Shown: positions 7,868 through 16,068, counted from the first letter of the stretch. The stretch: 37,029 nt of DNA from Candidatus Gastranaerophilales bacterium (GCA_024695865.1 JAILHI010000033.1:1-37029); one strand, 5' to 3'. Program-made: numbers and translations. The notes: a model not told the origin generated them from the letters alone.

Positions 7868-9070
7868 TTATTCGACTAAATCGGGGTTTTCGCTGACTTT
7901 CCACGGCAAGCCCCATTTGTTGAGAGCCTCCATAAACGGATCGGGGTCAAATTCTTCAATGTTGTGAACACCCGCTTTTTGCCATTTACCCTGCATTACA
8001 AGCATTGCCCCTATCATTGCGGGAACACCCGTTGTATAGGCAACGGCCTGTGAACCCACTTCTTTGTAACATTCTTCGTGGTCGCAGACATTGTAAATGT
8101 ATATTTTTCTTTCTTTTCCGTCTTTTTTGCCGATGAAAATACAGCCGATATTTGTTTTGCCCTTTGTTCTCGGGCCGAGAGTTGACGGGTCGGGTAAAAC
8201 TGCCTTTAAGAATTGAAGAGGAACAATTTCCCTGCCCTCGTACATAATCGGTTCGATTGATGTCATTCCGACATTTTCAAGACATTTTAAGTGAGTTAAA
8301 TAACTCTGTCCGAAGGTCATAAAGAAACGTATTCTCTTAATCCCCGGCATATTCAGGGCAAGAGATTCGAGTTCTTCGTGGTGAAGAAGATACATGTCTT
8401 TTTCGCCTACTTCGGGGAAGTTATACACTCTTTTGATTTCCATAGGTTCTGTTTCTACCCAGTGACCGTTTTCCCAGTAAGAGCCTTTTGCGGAAACTTC
8501 TCTGATGTTGATTTCGGGGTTAAAGTTTGTTGCAAAAGGATATCCGTGGTCACCCGCATTACAGTCAAGAATATCGATATAATTGATTTCGTCAAAATAG
8601 TGTTTGAGCGCATAAGCCGAAAAAACACCCGTTACACCGGGGTCAAAACCGCTTCCGAGAAGTGCCGTAATTCCTGCTTTTTCGTATCTTTCACGGTAAG
8701 CCCACTGCCATTTGTATTCAAATTTTGCAGTATCTTCGGGTTCGTAATTTGCCGTATCAACGTAATGTACACCTGTTTCAAGGCAGGCGTCCATAATGGT
8801 CAAATCCTGATAGGGAAGTGCCAGATTCAAGACAACATCGGGTTTTACTTCTTTTATTAATTTGACGAGTTCCTCGACTTTGTCGGCATTTACCTGTGCC
8901 GTTGTAATTTTTGTTTTTGTTGTGTTTTGTAATTTTTCTTTTAATTTATCACATTTGGAAACTGTACGGCTTGCAATGCAAAGTTCGTCAAAAACACTGT
9001 CATTCTGACAAATTTTGTGGATTGCAACGCTTGCAACACCACCGCAGCCGATAACAAGGACTTTTCCCAT
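7868..9070 (-). CDS. Carboxy(nor)spermidine dehydrogenase, saccharopine dehydrogenase family
   Basis: The enzyme condenses a diamine, here probably putrescine, with aspartate beta-semialdehyde and reduces the imine with NADPH to carboxyspermidine. The N-terminal Rossmann motif VIGCGGVASVAIHK and ASRTVSKCDKL mark the saccharopine-dehydrogenase superfamily. The long shared stretches YREKYE-like AYRERYEKAGITALLGSGF, DPGVTGVFSAYALKHYFDEI, NAGDHGYPFATNF and YTTGVPA match the Vibrio-type carboxynorspermidine dehydrogenase as I remember it. The length of 400 residues is as expected. An AAGGAG Shine-Dalgarno overlaps the end of the agmatinase gene, and the gap to that gene is only two bases, so translation is probably coupled. 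nspC follows directly. Confidence 0.92.
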   Translation of the reverse strand: MGKVLVIGCGGVASVAIHKICQNDSVFDELCIASRTVSKCDKLKEKLQNTTKTKITTAQVNADKVEELVKLIKEVKPDVVLNLALPYQDLTIMDACLETGVHYVDTANYEPEDTAKFEYKWQWAYRERYEKAGITALLGSGFDPGVTGVFSAYALKHYFDEINYIDILDCNAGDHGYPFATNFNPEINIREVSAKGSYWENGHWVETEPMEIKRVYNFPEVGEKDMYLLHHEELESLALNMPGIKRIRFFMTFGQSYLTHLKCLENVGMTSIEPIMYEGREIVPLQFLKAVLPDPSTLGPRTKGKTNIGCIFIGKKDGKERKIYIYNVCDHEECYKEVGSQAVAYTTGVPAMIGAMLVMQGKWQKAGVHNIEEFDPDPFMEALNKWGLPWKVSENPDLVE

Positions 9071-9072
9071 TT

Positions 9073-9939
9073 TTATTCTCCTTTTAAACTGATTGATAAC
9101 AACATTTCTCTAATAATTTTGCAGGCAACTGCGGTAGATGCACCGCTGTTGTCGTAGGCGGGACTTAACTCATTTACGTCACAGCCGATTATGTTTAATT
9201 CCGAACAAACCTTAGTTGCCGCCCTCATAAGTTCTAAAAACGACACTCCGCCCGGTTCGGGTGTTCCCGTTCCGCAGAAGACTGACGGGTCTAAAACATC
9301 TAAATCTAAGGTAAAATATACATTTTTGCCCTTTATTTGTTTGATTATTTTATCCAAACCGTCAAAATTGAACGGATTTAAAAACGTATGACCTGATTTT
9401 GCCCATAAAAATTCCTGTTTTTCGCCCGAGCGTATGCCAAACTGAAAGATTTTTCCGTCACCGACAAGTTCCCAGCATCTTTTGATAACGCAGGCGTGAG
9501 AGAGTTTAACACCGAGGTAATCCTCTCTTAAATCGGTATGTGCATCAAAATGAATTATGTGAACATCGGGATATTTTTTGACAACAGCCCGCATTGCGCC
9601 AAGTGTTACAAGATGTTCACCGCCAATCATAAACGGGATTTTGCCGTCTTTTAAAATCTGTTCGGCACGCTTTTCAATCTCGTCCAAAACAAGTTCCGAA
9701 TTACCTATTGCAAGTTCCAAATCACCGCTGTCAAAGATTTTGCAGTCGGTTAAGTCTTTATCCTGATACGGACTGTAGGTTTCAAGCCCGTAGGATTCCG
9801 TCCTTATAGCATTGCTTGCAAAACGTGTTCCGGGACGAAACGAGGTTGTAGAGTCAAACGGCGCACCGTATAGAACAACGTTTGCATCTTCATATTCGGC
9901 ATCACATGCCATATAATTTACAACATTTTTATTCAACAT
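9073..9939 (-). CDS. speB: Agmatinase
   Basis: Agmatinase hydrolyses agmatine to putrescine and urea with a binuclear manganese centre. The metal ligands of the ureohydrolase family are visible: H109 in MIGGEHLVTLG, D132/H134/D136 in HFDAHTDLRED, and D212/D214 in TLDLDVLDPS. The start at 9939 gives MLNKNVVNY and is preceded by GAGGAA at a workable distance; the longer frame from 9987 would extend well into speE. With this start it overlaps the end of speE by 11 bases. Length is 288 residues, typical of bacterial SpeB. Its neighbour speA supplies agmatine, which argues for agmatinase rather than arginase or formiminoglutamase. Confidence 0.93.
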   Translation of the reverse strand: MLNKNVVNYMACDAEYEDANVVLYGAPFDSTTSFRPGTRFASNAIRTESYGLETYSPYQDKDLTDCKIFDSGDLELAIGNSELVLDEIEKRAEQILKDGKIPFMIGGEHLVTLGAMRAVVKKYPDVHIIHFDAHTDLREDYLGVKLSHACVIKRCWELVGDGKIFQFGIRSGEKQEFLWAKSGHTFLNPFNFDGLDKIIKQIKGKNVYFTLDLDVLDPSVFCGTGTPEPGGVSFLELMRAATKVCSELNIIGCDVNELSPAYDNSGASTAVACKIIREMLLSISLKGE

Positions 9940-10780
9940 TTTTAAGTAATTCCTCAACGTAAACAGGCAGAGCAAAAGCACCTGCATGTATTGTTGGCTG
10001 ATAATACTTTGTGCCGATACCCTTCATATACCAATCGACCTTGTTTAAATCTTTTACGGGGTGATACTGTTTTGATGCAAACCCGAAAAGCCAGTGTCCT
10101 GACGGGTATGACGGTATAAATGCCTGATAAACTTTGCAAATTGGGAAGGTTTTAACGATTTTATTGTGCATTCTTTGGCACTGATACGATTCTTCCTCGT
10201 AAAACGGACATTCGTTCTGGTTAATCATAATGCCGTCGTCCTTGAGCGCATTGTAACAGTTTCCGTAAAATTCTTTTGTAAAAAGTCCTTCGCCCGGGCC
10301 GAACGGGTTAGGAGAATCAATGATAATAAGGTCGTAAACATCGGTTTTTGAACGGATAAATCTCAAACCGTCCTCATAGTATATTGAAACCCTGCTATCC
10401 TCTAAACTTCCCGCAATTTCGGGAAAATATTCGCTGCAAACCTCGATAATGACTTCATCGGGTTCAACAACGTCAATTTTTTCGATTTCTTTGTATTTTA
10501 TAAGTTCTCTGACAACACCGCCGTCGCCTCCGCCGATTACAAGCACTTTTCTGATACAGGGGTGTACTGCCATGGGTACATGGGTAATCATTTCGTGGTA
10601 GATAAACTCGTCTTTCTCCGTAAATACCAAATCACCGTCAGATACAAGAATTTTTCCGAAATCAACGGACTCGAGAATGTCAATTCTCTGAAATTCACTT
10701 TCGGCACTAAAAAGCTGTCTGTTAATTCTGATTGAAAAATTTACATTATCGGTATGGTTATCGGAATACCATATGTCCAT
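9929..10780 (-). CDS. speE: Spermidine synthase-like aminopropyltransferase
   Basis: The family transfers an aminopropyl group from decarboxylated SAM to putrescine. The SAM-binding motif VIGGGDGGVVREL (about residues 81-93), the acidic strand VVEPDE near 105, and FPICKVYQAFIPSYPSGHWLF are typical. The active-site segment reads IIIDSPNPFGPGEGLFT: D155, equivalent to the catalytic Asp, is kept, but the second conserved acidic residue (Asp, or Glu in B. subtilis) is N158. Length of 283 residues is normal. It overlaps speA by 23 bases and speB by 11 bases. No SAM decarboxylase (speD) gene is in the window, and the operon already encodes a separate spermidine route, so its substrate or role could differ from standard SpeE. 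Confidence 0.88.
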   Translation of the reverse strand: MDIWYSDNHTDNVNFSIRINRQLFSAESEFQRIDILESVDFGKILVSDGDLVFTEKDEFIYHEMITHVPMAVHPCIRKVLVIGGGDGGVVRELIKYKEIEKIDVVEPDEVIIEVCSEYFPEIAGSLEDSRVSIYYEDGLRFIRSKTDVYDLIIIDSPNPFGPGEGLFTKEFYGNCYNALKDDGIMINQNECPFYEEESYQCQRMHNKIVKTFPICKVYQAFIPSYPSGHWLFGFASKQYHPVKDLNKVDWYMKGIGTKYYQPTIHAGAFALPVYVEELLKNVE

Positions 10781-12248
10781 CTTTATGTACCCCTTTCAAA
10801 ACGTTGAGTTTTTCGATTTTTTCGTCTTCGGGCCCTGTCAGAGAACAGCCCTTGTCTTTTGCATACAAAATGTAATCAATTATTCTGTCCGTAATTTCTT
10901 CACCCGGGGCTAAAATAGGGATACCCGGGGGATAACACATTACAAATTCGCTGCAAACTCTGCCTTTGGCTTCTTTTATGGGCAAAGACTCTTTTTCGGC
11001 ATAGAAAGATTCCTGCGGAGTCATAATGACTGTCGGCGGAATGTATTCCTGCGACAACATGCCCGCTTTATCTTTCTGATAACGTCTTTTGATGTCGGCG
11101 AGGGCGCTTACGAGTCTTTCAACCTCCTGTTTTCTGTCACCGATTGACAAATAAGCAAGAATGTTGCCCAAATCACCGAATTCAATCTGGATATCGTATT
11201 CATCACGCAGAATATCGTAAACTTCAATGCCTGCAAGTCCGATATCAAGTGTGTGAACGGATAATTTTGTCGTGTCAAAATCAAAAATACTGTCACCGTC
11301 AATTTTTTCTTTTGAAAAAGCGTAATAACCGCCGATTTTGTTAATTTCGCCTCTTGCGTAATCCGCAAGTTCCATAACATCTGCAAAGGCCTTTTTGCCT
11401 CTCAAAACGAGGTTTCTTCTCGAAATATCGAGGCTTGAAAGCAGCAAATAAGAGCCGCTTGTGGTCTGTGTCAGGTTTATAATCTGTCTGACATAGCCCT
11501 GATGGACATTTTCACCCGTCAAAAGAAATGAACTTTGGGTTAAACTTCCGCCCGATTTGTGCATACTGACAGCGGACATATCTGCGCCTGCCGCCATAGC
11601 ACTGAGCGGCATATTTTCACCGAAGTAAAAATGTGTTCCGTGCGCTTCATCGGCAAGAACCTTCATTCCGTATTTATGTGCCAAATCGGTTATGGACTTT
11701 AAATCCGAACAAATACCGTAATAAGTAGGGTTGTTTACAAAAACCGCAACGGCATCGGGGTTTTCTTCAATAGCCTTTTTTACGTCCCCGAGTTTCATAC
11801 CGAGTGAAATACCCAAATGATTATCAACCTCGATATTTACGTAAACGGGTTTTGCGCCGCATAAAACAAGCGCATTAATTACGCTTTTGTGAACGTTTCT
11901 CGGAAGAATAATTTTATCGCCGCTTTTACAGCAGGATAAAATCATGCTCTGAACGGAAGATGTGGTTCCTCCGACCATTAAAAATGCGTGAGCCGCACCG
12001 AATGCTTCAGCAGCAAGATTTTCGGCTTCTTTTATTACTGATACGGGGTGGCAAAGATTGTCTAAAGGTTTCATGGAATTGACGTCTATTCCGACACATT
12101 TATTTCCCAATAATTCCACAAGTTCGGGATTTCCCCTGCCATGTTTATGTCCGGGAACATCAAACGGAACGATTCTCATTCGTCTGAATTTTTCAAGAGC
12201 CTCATATATAGGGGCATGTAGTTGTCTTGATTTGTTTTTTTCCTGCAT
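10758..12248 (-). CDS. speA: Arginine decarboxylase, fold-I Orn/Lys/Arg family
   Basis: The enzyme decarboxylates arginine to agmatine with PLP, the first step of this operon's route. It belongs to the aspartate-aminotransferase-fold family also including ornithine and lysine decarboxylases. Visible signatures are PFDVPGHKHGRG near the N-terminus, the PLP-interacting DEAHGTH (D200) and the PLP lysine K231 in SMHKSGGSLTQSS, with the C-terminal YPPGIPILAPGEEI motif. At 496 residues it is close to B. subtilis SpeA and much shorter than the inducible 700-residue enzymes. Arginine specificity is inferred from the adjacent agmatinase. A GTAGGG Shine-Dalgarno precedes the ATG at 12248. It is the first gene of the operon. 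Confidence 0.9.
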   Translation of the reverse strand: MQEKNKSRQLHAPIYEALEKFRRMRIVPFDVPGHKHGRGNPELVELLGNKCVGIDVNSMKPLDNLCHPVSVIKEAENLAAEAFGAAHAFLMVGGTTSSVQSMILSCCKSGDKIILPRNVHKSVINALVLCGAKPVYVNIEVDNHLGISLGMKLGDVKKAIEENPDAVAVFVNNPTYYGICSDLKSITDLAHKYGMKVLADEAHGTHFYFGENMPLSAMAAGADMSAVSMHKSGGSLTQSSFLLTGENVHQGYVRQIINLTQTTSGSYLLLSSLDISRRNLVLRGKKAFADVMELADYARGEINKIGGYYAFSKEKIDGDSIFDFDTTKLSVHTLDIGLAGIEVYDILRDEYDIQIEFGDLGNILAYLSIGDRKQEVERLVSALADIKRRYQKDKAGMLSQEYIPPTVIMTPQESFYAEKESLPIKEAKGRVCSEFVMCYPPGIPILAPGEEITDRIIDYILYAKDKGCSLTGPEDEKIEKLNVLKGVHKDGHMVFR

Positions 12249-12320
12249 CCATAAAACCCTACTTCAATTCGTAAAACATTATATAATAATAAATATCAAT
12301 ATGGTAGTATTTTTTTGATT

Positions 12321-13316
12321 TTAAAACCGTCCGTAAATCACATGCCCGCAGTTACCGCATTTTCCTTGTTGCAATCCCGTAACATTTACGTTGTATCCGT
12401 TTCTTTCGATGAGTTTGTAACCGCATTTTGGACAAGAGGTTAAAGACATTCTCTCGTTGAGAATATTTCCGCAATAAACGTAATTAAGACCAAAATCTTT
12501 TGCAAGATTACAGGCTTTTAAAAGTGTTTGTTCCGAGGTTCTCGGTTTATCCAAAAGTTTATAGTCGGGGTGAAAGGCGCTCAGATGCAGAGGAATATCC
12601 GTTCCCAAATTGTTTGCAATCCATTCAAATTCCCGCTTTAATTCATCGTCGGAATTGTTTTGCTCCTCGATTAAAAGTGTGGTTAATTCAAGTGTGCAGT
12701 CTGTTTCGTTTGCAACGTACTTGATAGTGTCTAAAACATAGTTGATATCGGCAAGACAAAGTTTTTTGTAAAAATCGGGGGTAAAGGCTTTTAAGTCGAT
12801 ATTTGCCCCGTCCATAACCGAGAAAAATTCTTTTCGGGCTTCGGGCAAAATATAACCCGCAGTTACGGCTATGGTTTTGACGTTGTTGGCATGGGCAATT
12901 TTTGCGGTTTCAACGGCATAGTCCATAAAAACAATCGGGTCGTTATAAGTAAAGGCAATGCTTTTGCAGCCGTAGTTTATTGCCGTCTGAACCACTTGTT
13001 CGGGTGTGGCGGCAACTGCCCTTGTCATATCAAATTTATGTTTTGAAATATGGTGATTCTGACAAAACCTGCAGCCCATATTGCAGCCAAACGTGCCAAA
13101 TGACAGGGCTTTTGATGTCGGATAAAAATGATAAAGCGGTTTTTTTTCAACAGGGTCTATCGCAAAACCCGAGGCAAAACCGTAACTTTCAAAAACAAGT
13201 TCTCCGCCTTGGTTGATTATTGCCGAACAAAGACCTCTCTGTCCCTCGGATAACCGGCATTTTCTCGGACAAATCAAACATTGATTTTTATTGTTTTGTT
13301 TTTCAAAATACTTCAT
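12321..13316 (-). CDS. amrS: AmmeMemoRadiSam system radical SAM enzyme
   Basis: This is the radical SAM member of the AmmeMemoRadiSam gene trio, whose chemical role is not firmly established to my knowledge. The N-terminal CLICPRKCRLSEGQRGLC pattern (residues 13-30), the radical SAM cluster cysteines C78/C82/C85 in TFGCNMGCRFCQNH, and the family C-terminal half (DGANIDLKAFTPDFYKKL, LTTLLIEEQNN) identify it. The C-terminus carries an extra zinc-ribbon-like pair, CPKCGYK and CGNCGHV. It is divergent from the fused Memo-AMMECR1 gene with only 60 bases between starts. It also lies 72 bases upstream of speA in the same direction and might be read through into the polyamine operon. Confidence 0.93.
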   Translation of the reverse strand: MKYFEKQNNKNQCLICPRKCRLSEGQRGLCSAIINQGGELVFESYGFASGFAIDPVEKKPLYHFYPTSKALSFGTFGCNMGCRFCQNHHISKHKFDMTRAVAATPEQVVQTAINYGCKSIAFTYNDPIVFMDYAVETAKIAHANNVKTIAVTAGYILPEARKEFFSVMDGANIDLKAFTPDFYKKLCLADINYVLDTIKYVANETDCTLELTTLLIEEQNNSDDELKREFEWIANNLGTDIPLHLSAFHPDYKLLDKPRTSEQTLLKACNLAKDFGLNYVYCGNILNERMSLTSCPKCGYKLIERNGYNVNVTGLQQGKCGNCGHVIYGRF

Positions 13317-13327
13317 AATATTTTTGT

Positions 13328-13335
13328 ATTATAAT
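13328..13335. promoter_or_regulatory. Shared divergent -10 palindrome
   Basis: ATTATAAT is self-complementary, so it offers a TATAAT on both strands: 13333 to 13328 for amrS (about 11 bases before its ATG) and 13330-13335 for the Memo-AMMECR1 gene. No clear -35 is seen for either, so this is tentative. Confidence 0.4.
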
Positions 13336-13376
13336 GTATTTGTGAAAATTTTAAAATAACTTTGGGAGTTACATAA

Positions 13377-14708
13377 ATGAATGTAAAACAAACATCGGTT
13401 GACGGACAATTTTATTCGGCGGATAAGGAGCAGCTTGCCACAAATATTGAATCATATCTTGTAAATACCGTAAAAGAATGTCAGTATTTTTCAAGAGCAA
13501 TCATTGTACCGCATGCAGGTCATGAATATTCGGGTAGAATAGCGGCTAAAGGTTTTCAGTACCTCAAAAAAGATTTGGAAACATTATTTGTTTTCGCACC
13601 TGCTCACCGTTATGCCGTTGACAGATTTGCAATTTCTACTTACGAAGAATTTGCCACCCCGCTTGGAAATATACAGGTTAACAGAGATTTTACCAAAGAA
13701 TTGCTGAAATTCGGCGGTGAATTTGTTGATAAGGCGTTTCTCTTTGAACATTCAATAGAAGTACAACTCCCGTTTATAAAACGCTTTATGCCTGAGGCAA
13801 AAATTGTTCCGATACTTATCGGCGGTGAAAACTATAAAACAATTTCCGACATCATCTCAAAATTCTGGGAAGACGAAAAGGTCGGTTTTGTAATTTCTTC
13901 CGATTTAAGTCATTTCAGAAACAAGCAGGAAGCGCAGAGAATAGACGGTGTAACAGCAGATATGATAGAAAACAATATCTGCGAAAATATGCTGCCCGAA
14001 CAGGCATGCGGATATATCGGAATTTGCGGTCTTGTTAACTTTGCAAAAGAAAGAGGTTTTTCTCTTATAAGATTGGGCATGACCGATTCTTCCGAAAAAA
14101 CAGGACAAACATCAAGTGTTGTCGGCTACGGAAGTTGGTTTCTTGCAGAAAAAGACAAATGTACCTTTATTTCCGAAAATTATGCCGAACTGATAAAAAA
14201 TCTTGCGGCTGTCAGCATAAAATCCCAACTTGATAATGTTTCTCTTACCGTTGAAAATTATCCGAGAGCCTTGGAAACCAAAATGGCTTCCTTTGTAACT
14301 CTAGAAATAGGCGGAAATTTGAGAGGCTGTATCGGTTCTCTCGTTGGGGTTGAACCCGTAATTGTTGATATCTGCAAAAACGCAAGAAATGCGGCATTTA
14401 AAGACCCCCGTTTTATCCCGCTCGAAAAGAAAGAGTTCGAAAAACTCAATATCAAAGTATCTCTCTTGTCCGCTCCCGTACCTTATAAGTTCAGCAGTGA
14501 AGAAGAACTTTTAGAGGCAATGGTTCCGAATGTTGACGGTGTAATAATCAAAGACATAGGCAGACAGGCTGTTTATCTCCCTGAAGTCTGGTACCAGATT
14601 CCCGATAAAAAAGAATTTTTAAAATCTTTAAAAATGAAAGCGGGCATGCAGCCTGACTGGTTCTCGGATACCTTTGAGGCATACAGATTTACGACAAGAA
14701 TTGTATAA
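13377..14708 (+). CDS. Fused Memo (AmrB) and AMMECR1 (AmrA) protein
   Basis: One 443-residue protein joins two members of the AmmeMemoRadiSam system. Residues about 1-262 form the Memo domain, a fold related to class III extradiol dioxygenases, with the histidine-rich IVPHAGHEYSGRIA (H46, H49), FAPAHRY, LFEHSIEVQLPF and SSDLSHF motifs. Residues about 265-443 form the AMMECR1 domain with its hallmark GNLRGCIGS and the FKDPRFIPL and GMQPDWF segments. Family knowledge links these domains with the radical SAM enzyme encoded divergently at 13316. A GGGAG Shine-Dalgarno precedes the start, and a perfect-stem terminator follows the stop. The biochemical product of the trio is not evident from sequence. 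Confidence 0.94.
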   Translation: MNVKQTSVDGQFYSADKEQLATNIESYLVNTVKECQYFSRAIIVPHAGHEYSGRIAAKGFQYLKKDLETLFVFAPAHRYAVDRFAISTYEEFATPLGNIQVNRDFTKELLKFGGEFVDKAFLFEHSIEVQLPFIKRFMPEAKIVPILIGGENYKTISDIISKFWEDEKVGFVISSDLSHFRNKQEAQRIDGVTADMIENNICENMLPEQACGYIGICGLVNFAKERGFSLIRLGMTDSSEKTGQTSSVVGYGSWFLAEKDKCTFISENYAELIKNLAAVSIKSQLDNVSLTVENYPRALETKMASFVTLEIGGNLRGCIGSLVGVEPVIVDICKNARNAAFKDPRFIPLEKKEFEKLNIKVSLLSAPVPYKFSSEEELLEAMVPNVDGVIIKDIGRQAVYLPEVWYQIPDKKEFLKSLKMKAGMQPDWFSDTFEAYRFTTRIV

Positions 14709-14710
14709 TT

Positions 14711-14740
14711 AAAAAAGAGAGCTTAACGGCTCTCTTTTTT
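14711..14740. terminator. Bidirectional intrinsic terminator
   Basis: A perfect 12-base stem (AAAAAAGAGAGC, loop TTAACG, GCTCTCTTTTTT) begins two bases after the Memo-AMMECR1 stop. Its symmetry would also terminate the small minus-strand frame at 14771-14884. Confidence 0.9.
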
Positions 14741-14770
14741 AATCCTTTCGTGCATTAAGCACACTTCAAA

Positions 14771-14884
14771 TTATGACTTTTTGTCATCATCGGTCAAAAC
14801 ATCAATATCGTAAGACATATAAAATAAAATAACTTTAAACGGCATTAATATTATTTTTTTGATTATATTCAATATCTTATACAT
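14771..14884 (-). CDS. Possible 37-aa small membrane protein
   Basis: A short minus-strand frame reads MYKILNIIKKIILMPFKV and continues ILFYMSYDIDVLTDDDKKS: a hydrophobic N-terminal two thirds and an acidic then basic tail. An in-frame ATG at 14896 would add four residues (MVIC). There is no Shine-Dalgarno. Support comes from the composition, which looks like a single-helix membrane microprotein, and from a symmetrical terminator placed 30 bases downstream for convergent transcription. It could equally be a chance frame in AT-rich DNA. The surrounding 14741-14977 region otherwise holds only AT-rich promoter-like sequence. Confidence 0.35.
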   Translation of the reverse strand: MYKILNIIKKIILMPFKVILFYMSYDIDVLTDDDKKS

Positions 14885-14977
14885 ACATATAACCATACAT
14901 TGTAAGACTATAAACAAATTTATGAAAAAGTTATGATGATGTCAAGTTAAATGTTATGGTGAATGTAAGGTGTTTCT

Positions 14978-15142
14978 GTGGAAAGAAAATTGATGAGAAA
15001 CGGTAACGGGTGGGCTTTGAGTGTCAATTCGACCATTTTGAAACTGTTAAAAATCGACCCGACAAAAGATTTAGTCGAATATACAATTGAAAACGACAAA
15101 TTAATAATTACCAAAAAGAAAACAGAGCAAAACAACAAATAG
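14978..15142 (+). CDS. AbrB/MazE-like (SpoVT-AbrB fold) small protein, 54 aa
   Basis: A GTG-started frame with a TAAGGTG Shine-Dalgarno about eight bases upstream encodes MERKLMRNGNGWALSVNSTI followed by LKLLKIDPTKDLVEYTIEND and a lysine-rich tail. The pattern RNGNGWALSVNSTILKLLKI, then an acidic turn and a KLIITK strand, is the swapped-hairpin AbrB/MazE DNA-binding fold (compare the family consensus of a G-N-S hairpin, a short helix and a G/D-L-V strand). Such proteins are antitoxins or transition-state-type regulators acting on their own promoters. No toxin gene (MazF or PIN type) is next to it. It overlaps the promoter region of rnhC, 24 bases downstream. The short length and GTG start make it easy to miss. 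Confidence 0.75.
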   Translation: MERKLMRNGNGWALSVNSTILKLLKIDPTKDLVEYTIENDKLIITKKKTEQNNK

Positions 15143-15151
15143 CCTTTTTTA

Positions 15152-15160
15152 TGGTATTGT
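15152..15160 (+). promoter_or_regulatory. Extended -10 immediately before rnhC
   Basis: TGGTATTGT fits the extended -10 form TGnTATnnT and ends six bases before the rnhC ATG. No Shine-Dalgarno is present, so transcription from here would give a leaderless mRNA. Confidence 0.45.
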
Positions 15161-15166
15161 TATTAC

Positions 15167-16054
15167 ATGAATATTTATACCAACAAGTTTTCACCAAAAC
15201 AATTTGAAAAAATTAAGCAGTTTTTTAAGGAGGCAGTGTTTTCTGACCTGCAATACGGACAATGGCGGGCGGAAAAGAACGGATATAATGCCTGCCTGTA
15301 TAATTCGGGAAAATTTGTTTTGCAGGGCAAAGAGGTTTCTTCCGTTGCTTCCGATTTTGAACAATTTATGGGCATCTCGACTATTGAGCAGAAAACCTTG
15401 CTTTCTGTTTCAAATGAATTGGATTTGAGTTTTGAAGAATATATCGGAACCGACGAATCGGGCAAGGGTGATTTGTTCGGGCCGCTTGTTATTGCAGGGG
15501 TTTATACGGATAAAAATTTGGCACAAAAATTTGAAGAACTCGGCGTGAAGGACAGCAAAAAACTTGATGACAAAACAATAACAAAACTTTCAGCCCACAT
15601 CAGAAATTCCGCACCCCATTCCGTTGTTGTCATCATGCCCGAAAAATATAACGAATTATATAACTCGTTTAAAAATCTGAATAAATTGTTGGCATGGGGG
15701 CATGCACGGGCGATTGAAAATGTTTTGAACAAACAATCCTGCAAATACGCTATTTCCGATAAATTCGGCGATGAAGCCTTAATAAAAAACGCCCTTATGA
15801 AAAACGGTCAGACAATTACCCTCGAACAAAGAACAAAAGGTGAAGCCTACACTGCCGTTGCGGCGGCTTCAATTATTGCAAGAGCGGAATTTGTCAAAAG
15901 ATGTAACGAACTTAAAAACAAATACGGTTTTGATTTTCCGAAAGGTGTATCCGACAAAGTCGTCTCAATCGGGCATGATTTTGTTAAAAAATACGGAAAA
16001 GAAAACCTCAAATATGTTGCAAAAATGCACTTTAAAACTATAAACTCACTGTAA
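15167..16054 (+). CDS. rnhC: Ribonuclease HIII
   Basis: RNase HIII cuts the RNA strand of RNA-DNA hybrids, removing R-loops and primer remnants. The N-terminal ~80 residues match the TBP-like substrate-binding domain characteristic of type HIII (IKQFFKEAVFSDLQYGQWRAEKNGYNACLY, shortened here), and the catalytic domain begins EYIGTDESGKGDLFGP with D96 and E97 as metal ligands. Additional family segments are GVKDSKKLDD, EQRTKGEAYTAVAAASIIAR and PKGVSDKV. The 295-residue length is typical. It lacks a Shine-Dalgarno and has an extended -10 six bases upstream. The phosphoesterase gene follows 14 bases later, probably in the same transcript. Confidence 0.93.
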   Translation: MNIYTNKFSPKQFEKIKQFFKEAVFSDLQYGQWRAEKNGYNACLYNSGKFVLQGKEVSSVASDFEQFMGISTIEQKTLLSVSNELDLSFEEYIGTDESGKGDLFGPLVIAGVYTDKNLAQKFEELGVKDSKKLDDKTITKLSAHIRNSAPHSVVVIMPEKYNELYNSFKNLNKLLAWGHARAIENVLNKQSCKYAISDKFGDEALIKNALMKNGQTITLEQRTKGEAYTAVAAASIIARAEFVKRCNELKNKYGFDFPKGVSDKVVSIGHDFVKKYGKENLKYVAKMHFKTINSL

Positions 16055-16068
16055 AAAAGGAAAAAATA

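Noticed and set aside
14947-15138. A minus-strand 63-codon frame over the AbrB-like gene.
   Set aside because: It has no ribosome binding site and is antisense to a frame with a good Shine-Dalgarno and a recognisable fold pattern.
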